A stretch of 64,000 nt of DNA from Nocardia cyriacigeorgica (GCF_010858045.1 NZ_JAAGVC010000009.1:78645-142644); one strand, 5' to 3'. Positions 34,635-43,403 are shown, counted from the first letter of the stretch. The notes: generated from the sequence alone by a model not told the origin. Translations and numbers: made by a program.

Positions 34635-35261
34635 GTGACGAAAGAGAGTGGGACCGGATCTATGGTCGAAAACGCCGACAACAGCGGCGATGAGCGCGGT
34701 GTGCTGCCCGTCGTCCTCGCCTTCGTGGCGGGGGTGGTGCTGGTGGCGCTGGTCGTCACCGCCGTCGTGTTCTTCCGGCAGGCGCAGCAGCGTAGCGACG
34801 AACTCGCCGCGCAGGACGAATCCAGCCAGGCCGCCTGCGATTTCGCCCGCGCGACCAACACCTACGACTACGCGGGCAATCTCGACAACTTCATCGCCGA
34901 GCTGAAGGGCCGGGCGACCGACAATGTGGTCTCGGATCTGGAGCAGAACTGGGAGGTGCTGCGCCAGCTTCTGGTCGAGTCCAAGGTCAAGGCCTGGGTC
35001 GACAAGGCGACCTGCGGGTTCCGTTCCGGCGACACCGAGAACACCCAGGTGCTGGTGAACATCAGCCTGATGAAGACCAACTCGGCCACCCCCGAGCCCA
35101 AGCGCCAGGACATCGCCGTGGTCGCGGGCATGGAGAAGTCCGGTGACAAGTGGCTGGTCAACAAGTGGGAGCTGGCCATGCTGCCCGGCATCGACCCGAA
35201 CGCCGCCCAGCAGCCCCCGGCCCCGCCCGCGGATCAGCCCGCTCCCGAGCCGGGCAACTGA
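34635..35261 (+). CDS. Mce-associated membrane protein 2
   Basis: A 208-residue paralogue of the upstream accessory protein. A short cytoplasmic part is followed by a membrane helix about residues 22-46 ('VLPVVLAFVAGVVLVALVVTAVVFF') and an extracytoplasmic domain with 'QAACDFARATNTYDYAGNLDNF' and 'ATCGFRSGDTENTQVLV', the same two-cysteine layout as its neighbour, ending in a Pro/Ala tail. It begins 9 bases after the upstream stop. GTG at 34635 is given as the start, but the ATG at 34662, with GAGAGTGGGA upstream, is equally possible. Last gene of the mce operon, followed by a terminator. Confidence 0.9.
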   Translation: MTKESGTGSMVENADNSGDERGVLPVVLAFVAGVVLVALVVTAVVFFRQAQQRSDELAAQDESSQAACDFARATNTYDYAGNLDNFIAELKGRATDNVVSDLEQNWEVLRQLLVESKVKAWVDKATCGFRSGDTENTQVLVNISLMKTNSATPEPKRQDIAVVAGMEKSGDKWLVNKWELAMLPGIDPNAAQQPPAPPADQPAPEPGN

Positions 35262-35278
35262 GCCACCGATAGCGACCC

Positions 35279-35307
35279 CCGGCGGTGGGTCGAGCCACCA
35301 CCGCCGG
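35279..35307. terminator. Terminator between mce operon and rnhA
   Basis: CCGGCGGTGG and CCACCGCCGG form a 10-bp perfect stem around a 9-base loop. It lies 17 bases after the last mce-operon stop and before the convergent rnhA stop. It likely serves both directions. Confidence 0.75.
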
Positions 35308-35338
35308 AGGTCTATTCAGGTGGTCGGTGCGGCGCCGA

Positions 35339-35932
35339 TCAGAACAGCGTCAGCGCTCCTGCGGCCGGCTGCTTCGCGACTTTGCGCGGGGCAGCCGGCT
35401 TTTCTTCTGGCACAGCCGGTTCCGCGCGGACGGCGGGGGCCGGGATGGTGGTGGCGAGTGCGGGGATCTCGACCGTCACCGGATCGGCGGCGGCGGTGGG
35501 ATCGGCGGCGACCCGGCGGGCGGCTTGGCCGGCCAGTGTGTCGGCCTGCTCGTTGAAGTAGTTGCCGACATGTCCGCGCACCCAGCGGAAACGGACCGGC
35601 CCGGGGCGGGATGCGATGGCGCGATCGATCTGCTGGATGAGCTCGGCGTTCTTGACCGCCGCGCCCGCGGAGGTGCGCCAGCCGTTGCGCCGCCAGCCCG
35701 CTATCCACTCCGAGGCGCATTTGATGGCGTAGAGCGAATCGCTTTCGATCAGCAGCGGTTCATCACCGGGGTGGGCGAGGATGGCCTCGAGCAACGCGCG
35801 TAGTTCCGCGATCTGATTCGTGCCCGACACGGCGCCCCCACTATCGGAGGGGCCCTGATGGTTGACCCATGCCCAGCCGATGGCGCCGCCGGGATTGCGC
35901 AGGCAGGATCCGTCGGTGCTCACGATGATCAT
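35339..35932 (-). CDS. rnhA: Ribonuclease HI with C-terminal extension
   Basis: Degrades RNA in RNA-DNA hybrids. The RNase H fold covers residues 1-140 with catalytic Asp7 (STDGSC), Glu43 (QIAELRAL), Asp65 (IESDSLYA) and Asp131 (EQADTLAG), and His121 in the flexible loop (RGHVGN), all present. A proline/alanine-rich extension of about 55 residues follows and ends with ALTLF as the last five residues, close to the bacterial sliding-clamp consensus QL[SD]LF. The ATG at 35932 gives 197 residues. It starts 10 bases after the stop of the SRPBCC gene and is likely co-transcribed with it. Confidence 0.93.
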   Translation of the reverse strand: MIIVSTDGSCLRNPGGAIGWAWVNHQGPSDSGGAVSGTNQIAELRALLEAILAHPGDEPLLIESDSLYAIKCASEWIAGWRRNGWRTSAGAAVKNAELIQQIDRAIASRPGPVRFRWVRGHVGNYFNEQADTLAGQAARRVAADPTAAADPVTVEIPALATTIPAPAVRAEPAVPEEKPAAPRKVAKQPAAGALTLF

Positions 35933-35942
35933 GCCTCGCACC

Positions 35943-36413
35943 CTACGCAATCCGGCCGACAAGATCGGTACCGTGGAATTGCTCTATCTCCCTTCGTAAC
36001 CGGGACTCTGTGCGGCGCAGGGCCGAGCGGACACCCGATTCGATAGGACGAGCGAGCATGCGGCCTGCCAGGCCACGTGGCGGATCGTAGTCGACCTCGG
36101 AGGTGAGCACCGACCGCCCGTAGCCCAGCGGATCGAATCGCAGTGTCAGAGTGCCGGATAGGCGTCCACGCAGCGTATACCCGATCACGACGTTGCGCCG
36201 GTACTCGGTGATCTCGCAGGTGAGCGTGGTGCGGAGCAGGATCGGCCCGGCGTCGGTGCGGAAGCGCGCGCCGAGCCCGCGGTCGGTATCGCCGCTCGGT
36301 TCGAATCCGGCGACGCCGAACATCCAGTCCGGTACGAACAGATGGTTGTCCGTGTAGGCGAAAGCCACCTCGACCGGTGCGCCGACGTCGCTGGCATATC
36401 TGATGCGGCCCAT
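35943..36413 (-). CDS. SRPBCC (START-like) family protein
   Basis: A 156-residue protein of the polyketide cyclase/START-like superfamily, which bind hydrophobic ligands in a deep cavity. It opens with the usual strand 'IRYASDVGAPVEVAFAYTDNH' and ends with a long amphipathic helix ('ESGVRSALRRTESRLRREIEQF'). The ATG at 36413 follows GGAGGGAGGG. It is the upstream gene of a pair with rnhA. The ligand is unknown; no signal or membrane segment is seen. Confidence 0.85.
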   Translation of the reverse strand: MGRIRYASDVGAPVEVAFAYTDNHLFVPDWMFGVAGFEPSGDTDRGLGARFRTDAGPILLRTTLTCEITEYRRNVVIGYTLRGRLSGTLTLRFDPLGYGRSVLTSEVDYDPPRGLAGRMLARPIESGVRSALRRTESRLRREIEQFHGTDLVGRIA

Positions 36414-36506
36414 GGGCCCTCCCTCCACGGCTGCGACAAAAGTACTACAGCCTTCCTCTTTATTCGAGGGTTGCGCCGAGATTTGGGGAGGTGGATTTCC
36501 AGATGG

Positions 36507-37715
36507 CTACCGGTCGGTTGCTCGGTCGGCGGGCAGCCCGAGCCGGTCGACGAGGTGATCGGCGATCGGTAGCGCCGAGGTGGCCGCCGGTGACGGTGCG
36601 TTGAGCACATGCACCATCCGGTCGGTGCGTTCGACCAGGAAGTCGTGGATCAGCGTGCCATCCCTTGCCACGGCCTGGGCACGAATCCCCGCTTCCCGCG
36701 GTCGCAGGTCGGCCATGGTCAGTTCGGGACAGTAGCGTCGGCATTCGGCCAGGTAGCCGCGTTTGAACAGGGAATTGCGCAGCTCGCGCAGCCCGGTGCG
36801 GACATTGGCCGCGGCCACCCGGTGCACACCCGGATAGCCAAGCACCTCCTTGGCATCACGCAGGTCGATACTGCCCTTGCGGTAGCCCTCCCTGGACAGG
36901 CCGAGTACGGCGTTCGGCCCGACCGTGAGCTCGCCGTCGATGGTCGGGCTCAGGTGCACACCGAGGAACGGCAGGTCGGGATCCGGGATCGGATAGATCA
37001 GGGTGTCGACCAACCCCGCGCGCGAGGCAGGTAGCTGGTAGTACTCACCGCGGAACGGGACGATCCGGGTGTCGATGCGCAGCCCCGCCATCCGGGCCAC
37101 CCGATCGGCCTGCAACCCGGCACATGCCACCAGGTTCGCCGCGGTCCAGCTACCCGTTGGACCGGAGATGGTGACGCCCGTGGCGGTCTCGGTGACCGCA
37201 TCGACCCGCGCCCCGAGCACGATCCGCCCGTCCGCGGCGCGCACCTGCTCGGCCAGCGCGTCGGTGATCGCGCGGTAGTCGACGATGCCGGTATCCGGGA
37301 CGAACAGCGCGCCCACCCCGGTCACATGGGGTTCCCGCTTGCGCAGCTCGGCGGCGTCGAGCAACTCGACGTCCACCCCGTTCACTCGCGACCGCTCGTA
37401 GAGCGCGAGCATCCGCTCCCGTTCCGCGCCGTCGGTCGCCACCAGCAGCTTCCCGCATTCGGCGAACGCGATCCCGTGTGCGGCCGCGAATTCCTTGGTC
37501 GCCCGCGCGCCCTGCCTGCACAGTGTGGCCTTCAAGCTGCCGGGCGCGTAGTAGATGCCGGAGTGGATGACGCCGCTGTTGTGCCCGGTCTGATGGGTAC
37601 CGAGCGCATCGCCCTTCTCCAGCAACACCAGGCTCGCTCCCGGCGCCCGACGCAGGATCCGGTACGCGGTCGCCACGCCGACGATGCCGCCCCCGATCAC
37701 GCAGAAGTCGTACAT
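36507..37715 (-). CDS. lhgO: L-2-hydroxyglutarate oxidase
   Basis: Oxidises L-2-hydroxyglutarate to 2-oxoglutarate with FAD, passing electrons to oxygen or quinone. The 402-residue protein has the N-terminal FAD loop 'CVIGGGIVGVATAY' (Gly8-Gly13), the LhgO signature 'HQTGHNSGVIHSGIYYAPGSLKA', 'PDTGIVDYRAI' and 'VPFRGEYYQL', and ends with 'VLNAPSPAATSALPIAD', all diagnostic of this DAO-superfamily member. The ATG at 37715 is at the exact N-terminus of the fold. It stands alone; a D-2-hydroxyacid dehydrogenase is 17 kb away. Confidence 0.93.
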   Translation of the reverse strand: MYDFCVIGGGIVGVATAYRILRRAPGASLVLLEKGDALGTHQTGHNSGVIHSGIYYAPGSLKATLCRQGARATKEFAAAHGIAFAECGKLLVATDGAERERMLALYERSRVNGVDVELLDAAELRKREPHVTGVGALFVPDTGIVDYRAITDALAEQVRAADGRIVLGARVDAVTETATGVTISGPTGSWTAANLVACAGLQADRVARMAGLRIDTRIVPFRGEYYQLPASRAGLVDTLIYPIPDPDLPFLGVHLSPTIDGELTVGPNAVLGLSREGYRKGSIDLRDAKEVLGYPGVHRVAAANVRTGLRELRNSLFKRGYLAECRRYCPELTMADLRPREAGIRAQAVARDGTLIHDFLVERTDRMVHVLNAPSPAATSALPIADHLVDRLGLPADRATDR

Positions 37716-37818
37716 GGGCTTCAGATCCGGGTGGCGATTGTCGACATGGGAAGCACGATAGGCGCGGCGCCGAGCACCGCCCGTCGCCGGCCTGCGCTCG
37801 CCGGGGAACGGGTGCCGA

Positions 37819-38550
37819 TCAGGCGGTGACGACGTCGCTTCCGGCTGCCGGAACGGCCGGCGCCGGGCGCGTCTCGTCCGGCGCGTCCTCGACCACCGCG
37901 CCGCTGTCGGCCCGATCGGCTTGCCCCGGCGCCGGATTCCGGTCCAGCTCGAGGGCATGCTCACCGAGCGTCGGATCGGAGAACACCAAGGTCACCTCGC
38001 CGCGCCGGGTGTCGACATCGGTGCGCATCTGGGTGACCCCGGACGGGTCGGTGGATACGCCGAGGCGTTCCCGGACCGGCTCGGACATCAGGATTCCGCT
38101 CAGCACCGTCAGCGCGTTGGTGTCGAGGGTGATCGAGACGGTGTTGGTCTGCGCCGGGGCGACTCGGGCGCCGACGTAGGTGGTGCCGAGGCCGACCCGG
38201 CCGCCGACGCCGTCGCGCTCGGCGGGAGCGGCCTGCGTTTCGGCGGGCAGCGCGGTGGGTTCGGGCGCGGTGAGGGCACCCGGCGCGACCGCGGGCCGGT
38301 CACGGTAGACGGCAGCCTGGCCGGAACCGTCGGTGAGCAGGATGGATCCGGTGCGATGGGCCGGTCCGGGCCGCGGTGCGCCCTCGCGGATGAGCGGCGC
38401 CGACGGCGCGGCGAGCTGTCCGGGACGTTCGAGACCGGGCATGTTGGTGGCGATATAGGCGCCGGACACCACGGTGAGACTGAGGCTGGCCGCGCCTGCC
38501 AGCACGATGGCGGTATGGCGAGCGATCTGAGCAGACTCGAATGCTGACAC
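37819..38550 (-). CDS. Membrane-anchored hypothetical protein
   Basis: A 243-residue protein with one N-terminal hydrophobic segment (about 10-33, 'TAIVLAGAASLSLTVVSGAYIA'), probably an uncleaved anchor, followed by a Pro/Ala-rich linker and a domain about 120-205 with 'TYVGARVAPAQTNTVSITLD' and 'ALTVLSGILMSEPVRERLG'. The tail is acidic and Pro/Ala-rich. No family is recognised. The GTG at 38550 is preferred for its AAAGGAAAG ribosome site. It is tandem with, but 104 bases away from, lhgO. Confidence 0.75.
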   Translation of the reverse strand: MSAFESAQIARHTAIVLAGAASLSLTVVSGAYIATNMPGLERPGQLAAPSAPLIREGAPRPGPAHRTGSILLTDGSGQAAVYRDRPAVAPGALTAPEPTALPAETQAAPAERDGVGGRVGLGTTYVGARVAPAQTNTVSITLDTNALTVLSGILMSEPVRERLGVSTDPSGVTQMRTDVDTRRGEVTLVFSDPTLGEHALELDRNPAPGQADRADSGAVVEDAPDETRPAPAVPAAGSDVVTA

Positions 38551-38901
38551 GATGCTTTCCTTTCCCTCCGCCCTGGTTTCCCTGGGGTCGACGGCCCGCA
38601 TCGTTGAAAGCCGTACGCTCGTCCAGGTTACGGCGTGGACGGTGGGGGTGCCGCATCGCTGAGAGCAGCATCACAGCGTCGGCGGCGCACGGACCGCTGG
38701 CTCGGCGTTCCCGTGACACGGGGGTGAACCATCCGGGTCGACGAGGTTTCGCGCCGTGAAAATGGGGGTATTCCGAGGTCGCTGGCGAGCGTCATTCTCG
38801 ACTGCCACATCGAGACACCCGGCCAACGACGTCCGATCGTCGTCGCGACGCACCCAAGACTGGCGCTCGCCCGCTTCACGTATCGGCGTGGGCGATCCAG
38901 C
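38551..38901. other. 351-base intergenic region
   Basis: Lies between two minus-strand genes: the 5' side of the membrane-anchored protein and the 3' end of the TIGR03084 gene. It should contain the former's promoter. I see no ORF with a plausible ribosome site and no strong hairpin; the short frames on either strand are antisense-style Arg/Pro-rich sequence. Confidence 0.5.
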
Positions 38902-39693
38902 TCAGGCGAATTGGCCCGGCGCGCGTCCCGCACCACTCGGCCCGGCGAAGGCCTGCGCGATCGTCAGCCATTCGGCCGCGTCCGCCCCCACTGCTGTGAG
39001 AGCGAGATCGTCACGATGTCTGCGCTGGGTGACCAGCAGGCAGAAGTCCAGTGCCGAACCGGTGACGCGCTGTTCCGCATCCTCGGGACCCCAGGTCCAC
39101 ACGCTGCCGTCGGGCGCGGTGAGTTCGATCCGGAATTCCGCGGCCGGCGCTTGCTTACCGCGCACCATGTAGGCGAAGTTCCTGGTCCGCGCGCCGATAT
39201 GGGCCACGGTCCGCAGTCGGGCGGTCGGTGTCCTGGTGACGCCGAGCGCGTCGGCCACGTCCTGGCCGTGCGCCCAGGTCTCCATCGTCCGCGCGGTGAC
39301 CATCGAGGCCGCGCTCATCGGCGGCCCGAACCACGGCACCTTCGCGCCGTCGGGAACGTTGCGCAGCGCGTCGGCCAATTCGGCCCGGCTGCGCCGCCAC
39401 CGTTGCAGCAGTTCGGCGGGCTCCGCGGCGGCTGCTTCTTCGGCGGCCTCGTCGACGAAGGTCAGCACGCGCGGCCCGGCCTCGGCGACCAGTTTCGCGA
39501 ACCGGTCCGCATCGCGGGCCGAGATCGTGGCGATCTCGTCGGTCCAGGCCAGATGCCCGATCTGATGCGCGATGGTCCACCCCTCGGCGGGCGTGGGGGT
39601 GGCCCACTCGGCGGGGGCGAGTGGGGCGACGAGTCGTTCCAGATCGGCGCTCTCCTCGGCCAGATCGCCGAGTAACGCTTCCAGGTCAGCCAT
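38902..39693 (-). CDS. TIGR03084 family DinB-like metal-binding protein
   Basis: A 263-residue protein of the DinB/mycothiol-dependent maleylpyruvate isomerase superfamily. The N-terminal four-helix bundle has putative metal-binding histidines in 'GWTIAHQIGHLAW' (near residues 43-47) and 'METWAHGQDVADALG' (near 145), the positions expected for this family. The C-terminal part is a small beta domain ('EFRIELTAPDGSVWTW'). Actinomycete members are thought to be mycothiol-related, a family inference. It is divergent from a TetR gene, and a 16-bp palindrome sits 83 bases upstream of its start. Confidence 0.88.
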   Translation of the reverse strand: MADLEALLGDLAEESADLERLVAPLAPAEWATPTPAEGWTIAHQIGHLAWTDEIATISARDADRFAKLVAEAGPRVLTFVDEAAEEAAAAEPAELLQRWRRSRAELADALRNVPDGAKVPWFGPPMSAASMVTARTMETWAHGQDVADALGVTRTPTARLRTVAHIGARTRNFAYMVRGKQAPAAEFRIELTAPDGSVWTWGPEDAEQRVTGSALDFCLLVTQRRHRDDLALTAVGADAAEWLTIAQAFAGPSGAGRAPGQFA

Positions 39694-39775
39694 GAGTCCT
39701 CGCCCCGCGTTGTCGTTACCGGATGTCACTCGTGGTGACGTCGGGGTTCAGCATCTCAGCTCCCGATTAAAGAAG

Positions 39776-39791
39776 CAAGCATGCGTGCTTG
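39776..39791. promoter_or_regulatory. Perfect palindrome upstream of the TIGR03084 gene
   Basis: CAAGCA-TGCG-TGCTTG is a perfect inverted repeat with 6-bp arms. It lies 83 bases upstream of the TIGR03084 start and about 190 upstream of the TetR gene. The form is typical of TetR-family operators in mycolata (CAAG/CTTG half-sites). It differs from the palindrome beside the TetR start, so the two may bind different regulators. Confidence 0.55.
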
Positions 39792-39952
39792 TATTTGATT
39801 TCACCCAGCAGGTATGCAGGCCATCGGGGCGGAATCCTCGCCCGCTGCCCCCGGAAATGCGCAGGTGCAAGCGGTTTGCCGAGCCGTTCGGTAGCGCTTT
39901 TCAGTCATCTCGTCAGTCACCTCTTGCATAGCCGAAGCGGCCGGGATGTCAT

Positions 39953-39972
39953 GTAAGTAAGTGGTTACTTAC
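39953..39972. promoter_or_regulatory. Operator palindrome at the TetR gene start
   Basis: GTAAGTAA-GTGG-TTACTTAC is a 20-base perfect inverted repeat with 8-bp arms. It ends 10 bases before the ATG of the TetR gene and directly precedes its GGGAG ribosome site. This is the classical place for a self-regulating TetR operator that would also control the coupled FAD oxidoreductase gene. Confidence 0.8.
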
Positions 39973-39982
39973 GGGAGTGCGG

Positions 39983-40642
39983 ATGGCATCGACACGCGAG
40001 CGGATCGTTTCGGAAGCCCTGCGACTGTTCGGCGCACAGGGTTTCGCCCGCACCTCCGTCGCCCAGATCGAAGCGGCCGCCGGGCTCTCGCGTGGTTCCG
40101 GTGCGCTGTACCGACACTTCGCCTCCAAGGACGAGCTGCTGGTCGAGGCGGTGCGCTCGCGGCTGGTCGACCGCGGCGAATGGCAGCATTTCCTCGACCC
40201 GGACTTCTCCATCGCCCAGTTCCTTGCGGCGGTCGCGCCGAGCGCGTCGACGGCGGATCGGCTGTGGATGCTGTGCCGGATCGGGCTCATGCGCCTGGAA
40301 CACGACCGTGACGTCACCCGAATCCTGCTGCGCGACAACTCCATCGCCCCCGAAGTACTCGAGGTGTTCCGGCGCGAGGAGTTCGTCGTGGTCACCTCGG
40401 TGGTCGCGCGCGGACTGACCGAACTCGCCGGCCCGAAGCACGCCGACGTCGACTGGGAGGCCACTGCGGCCGTGATCGTCGGCGCCATCGCGCACTACTG
40501 GCTGATGTGCGACATCTTCGGCGGTGACCACCCCTCCGGAATGGACAGCGAACGCTATCTGCGGGCCACCGCGGACCTGATGGCCGCACAGATCGATGCG
40601 GCCGCCCCACTGCCCCTCGGCGAACTGGAGACGTTGCGATGA
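39983..40642 (+). CDS. TetR-family transcriptional regulator
   Basis: A 219-residue repressor. The N-terminal HTH (residues 1-60) reads 'TRERIVSEALRLFGAQGFA', 'SVAQIEAAAGLSRGSGALY' and 'HFASKDELLVEAV', fully typical; the C-terminal helical ligand domain is unspecific. The ATG at 39983 has GGGAG five bases upstream. Its stop overlaps the next gene as ATGA, so regulator and oxidoreductase are made together. The palindrome upstream suggests autoregulation. The ligand is unknown; the neighbour points to a lipid, carotenoid or similar hydrophobic substrate. Confidence 0.93.
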   Translation: MASTRERIVSEALRLFGAQGFARTSVAQIEAAAGLSRGSGALYRHFASKDELLVEAVRSRLVDRGEWQHFLDPDFSIAQFLAAVAPSASTADRLWMLCRIGLMRLEHDRDVTRILLRDNSIAPEVLEVFRREEFVVVTSVVARGLTELAGPKHADVDWEATAAVIVGAIAHYWLMCDIFGGDHPSGMDSERYLRATADLMAAQIDAAAPLPLGELETLR

Positions 40643-41811
40643 CGCAGTACATCACGGTGATCGGCGGCGGCCTGGCCGGTCTCACCGCCGCCATAGCGTG
40701 CGCGGAAACCGGTGCACCGGTACGGCTGTTCGAGGCGCACTCGACGCTCGGCGGGCGCGGTCGCGCCACCTCGGGGCCGCACATCGCCCACGATGGCGCG
40801 CACGTCTTCTATGCCGACGGCCCGCACTACACCTGGCTGAAGGCACGCGGATTCACCGCAGGCCTCGGCTGGCCCGCACCACAACAGATGGCGCGCCTCG
40901 GTTTCCGCACCGACGGCCGGGTACACCGGATACCGCCCGCCCGGATGCTGCGCGCGCAGGCCCGTTTCGATCTGAAACCGCCGGTGGACCAGGATTTCCG
41001 CAGCTGGGCCTCGGCGCGCTGGGGCGCGGCGACCGCCGAGCACATCGCCAACGCGATCAGTGTGGCCACCTATGACGCCGACACCGGGCGATTGTCGGCG
41101 GCCTTCGTCTGGGGCCTGTTCCAGCGGGTGCTCGGGCCACGGGTGCCCGCGGTGCGGTGGGTGCGCGGCGGCTGGCAGCGGGTGATGGACCGGATGGCCG
41201 CCCACGCCGCCGGACTCGGCGTGGAGATCACCACCGGTGCGCGCATCGACAGCGTCGACACCTCGGCCGGGCCGGTGATCGTGGCCACCGAACTCGCCTC
41301 GGCCCGGCGCCTGCTCGGCGACGACAGCCTGACCTGGACCAGCGGGCACGCCGCCCTGCTCGATATCGCGGTGCAGAGCTCGCCGCGCGACCGCAGCGTC
41401 GTCTTCGACCTCGACGCGGGCGGGTTCCACGAGAGCTACACCATGCAGGACGACAGCATCGCCCCGGCCGGACAGTCGCTGTTCCAACTGCAGATGCCGG
41501 TGCGCGCCGGCGAAACGCCCGGGCAAGCCCAGCAGCGGCTGGCCGAGTTCGCCGATCTCGTCATCCCCGGACGCGCCACCAGGACGACGTTCTCCCGGAC
41601 CGGCACGGCGAAGGGCCGCACCGGCGCCCTCGACCTGCCCGGCCGGACCTGGCGCGACCGTCCGGCGATCGACCGCGGTGACGATGTCTTCCTGGCCGGC
41701 GATATGGTGGCCGCCCCCGGAATGCGCGGTGAGATCTCGATCAACAGTGCCCTGGTCGCGGCCGAACGCGCGGTCGCCGCACTGCCCGCGCGCAGCGTGA
41801 CACGATCATGA
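40639..41811 (+). CDS. FAD-dependent amine oxidase/phytoene desaturase-like oxidoreductase
   Basis: A 390-residue FAD protein. The dinucleotide-binding motif 'VIGGGLAGLTAAIACAETG' (residues 7-25) is followed by 'RLFEAHSTLGGRGRA', the arginine-rich stretch of the phytoene-desaturase/NAD(P)-binding_8 group. The C-terminal FAD motif is 'DDVFLAGDMVAAPGMRGEISINSA'. It has no signal peptide. Carotenoid, hydroxysqualene or fatty-side-chain substrates are all possible; nothing in the neighbourhood selects one. Start ATG overlaps the TetR stop. Confidence 0.88.
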   Translation: MTQYITVIGGGLAGLTAAIACAETGAPVRLFEAHSTLGGRGRATSGPHIAHDGAHVFYADGPHYTWLKARGFTAGLGWPAPQQMARLGFRTDGRVHRIPPARMLRAQARFDLKPPVDQDFRSWASARWGAATAEHIANAISVATYDADTGRLSAAFVWGLFQRVLGPRVPAVRWVRGGWQRVMDRMAAHAAGLGVEITTGARIDSVDTSAGPVIVATELASARRLLGDDSLTWTSGHAALLDIAVQSSPRDRSVVFDLDAGGFHESYTMQDDSIAPAGQSLFQLQMPVRAGETPGQAQQRLAEFADLVIPGRATRTTFSRTGTAKGRTGALDLPGRTWRDRPAIDRGDDVFLAGDMVAAPGMRGEISINSALVAAERAVAALPARSVTRS

Positions 41812-41948
41812 ACGGGTAGTCGCGGCCGCCGCGCCCCGAATCGTTGACACCTCCACGGGGCAATGAGAATGTTGGGACCTCGAGTCTCATTCGATGTCTC
41901 AGACAACCATTCCGGGCATTCGTACCGGCCGGCCTAGGGAGAGCCCGC

Positions 41949-43304
41949 GTGACCACACTCGCGTCCGGTGTGTTCATCGATTGGGAGCAGCTCACCGGGC
42001 AGTCGAAGTTCGTGGTGGACCTGATCAGCTTCCCGATCTTCGCCGGGATCGCGGGCTGGCTGACCAACTGGACCGGCGTGTTGATGCTGTTCTGGCCGCT
42101 GAGCTTCCGCGGTGTGCGGGTGCCCGGCCTGAAAGTGCTCTACCCGTATCTGCCGCGCCGGGTGCAGGTGCTTCCGGTGTTCTCCGAGGACGGTTCCCGT
42201 TTCGGTTTCCAGGGTTTCATCCCGGCCCGCGCGGAGAAGATGGCCAGCATCTGCGTGGACAAGGCGCTGATGCGGATCGGCAGTCCACGCGATTTCATCC
42301 ACGAACTCGACCTGGACGGTATCGCCGACTATGTGGCCGAGATGGCGCACAAGCAGGTCCAGTCGATCGTCGACGACGTCATGTACCGGGAGAATCCCGA
42401 GCTGTGGGGTTCGCTGCCGCGGGCGATGAAGCAGCTGGTCTATCAGCGCGTGGACCGGGAGCTGCCCGCGCTGTGCCGCCGGGCGTTCGAATCGCTGGGT
42501 GACAACGTCGACCAGCTGATCGACGTCAAGGGCTTCGTGATCCGGTACCTGCAGGACAACCCGATCATCCTCAAGGATCTGACCACCACGATCGCCGCGC
42601 CGGAGCTGCGGTTCATGGTGCGGATCGGTCTGCTCGGCGCGCCCTTCGGGCTGCTGCTCGCGCTGTATCTGCACGTGCATCCGAGCATCCCGGTGCTCGG
42701 CTGGGTGCCGGCGTGGGTGATCGTGCTGCTGGTGTCGGCCGGTATCGGCGTGCTGGTCAACCTGATCGCGATCAAGATGGTGTTCGAGCCGGGCGATCCG
42801 CAGCCGCGCTACAAGTACCTGTGGCGCCAAGCCCTGCTGGCCAAACGCCAGCCGCAGGCCGCGGTCGATCTGGCCCACATCCTGGCCTACCAGGTGCTCA
42901 CCCTGCCCAATCTGTCCAAGGAACTGCTCGAGGGCCCCAACGGCGATAAGACCCGCCAGTTGCTGGAACGGCTGATCTCCGACGAGATCCACCGCCAGCT
43001 CGGCCGCACCACCTCGATGGTCCGCGCCGCCTTCGGCCGCCGCCAATTCGACAACCTCAAGGTCGGAGCCGCCGGCGCCGCCGTCGGCTTGGCGCCGACC
43101 CTGGTCGAGGACGCCGAGTTCACCGAGGAACAAGCCAAGAAGATCGACGAATTCGCCGCCCGCAAACTCACCCAACTCACCCCCGGCGAGTTCATGGAGA
43201 TGTTCTACGCCTCCGTCGAACAAGACGCCTGGCTGCTGTACGTCCACGGCGGCCTGCTCGGCGTCGTCGTCGGCGGGGTACATCTGCTGCTGTTCGGCTG
43301 GTAG
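41949..43304 (+). CDS. DUF445 family membrane protein
   Basis: A 451-residue membrane protein of unknown function. The opening 'FPIFAGIAGWLTNWTGVLMLFWPL' and 'GFQGFIPARAEKMAS' are the DUF445 hallmarks (IGWxTNwxAvxMLF and GxIPxRxxxxA). Helices occur at the N-terminus, at about 220-275 ('GLLGAPFGLLLALYLHVHPS' and 'VIVLLVSAGIGVLVNLIAIKMVF') and at the C-terminal end. The centre is largely helical and cytoplasmic. GTG at 41949 follows AGGGAGAG. A TTGACA at 41844-41849 may be its -35 box. It is followed by lon in the same direction but with its own promoter region. Confidence 0.88.
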   Translation: MTTLASGVFIDWEQLTGQSKFVVDLISFPIFAGIAGWLTNWTGVLMLFWPLSFRGVRVPGLKVLYPYLPRRVQVLPVFSEDGSRFGFQGFIPARAEKMASICVDKALMRIGSPRDFIHELDLDGIADYVAEMAHKQVQSIVDDVMYRENPELWGSLPRAMKQLVYQRVDRELPALCRRAFESLGDNVDQLIDVKGFVIRYLQDNPIILKDLTTTIAAPELRFMVRIGLLGAPFGLLLALYLHVHPSIPVLGWVPAWVIVLLVSAGIGVLVNLIAIKMVFEPGDPQPRYKYLWRQALLAKRQPQAAVDLAHILAYQVLTLPNLSKELLEGPNGDKTRQLLERLISDEIHRQLGRTTSMVRAAFGRRQFDNLKVGAAGAAVGLAPTLVEDAEFTEEQAKKIDEFAARKLTQLTPGEFMEMFYASVEQDAWLLYVHGGLLGVVVGGVHLLLFGW

Positions 43305-43403
43305 CCGCCGCGCACGTCCACGCTGGAGCGCCGGTGCATTCGGCGCCGCTTTCGCCCTGAGTGAACCCCGCCACTCCCCTGGAACAAACCCGAATAGCCC
43401 GGG

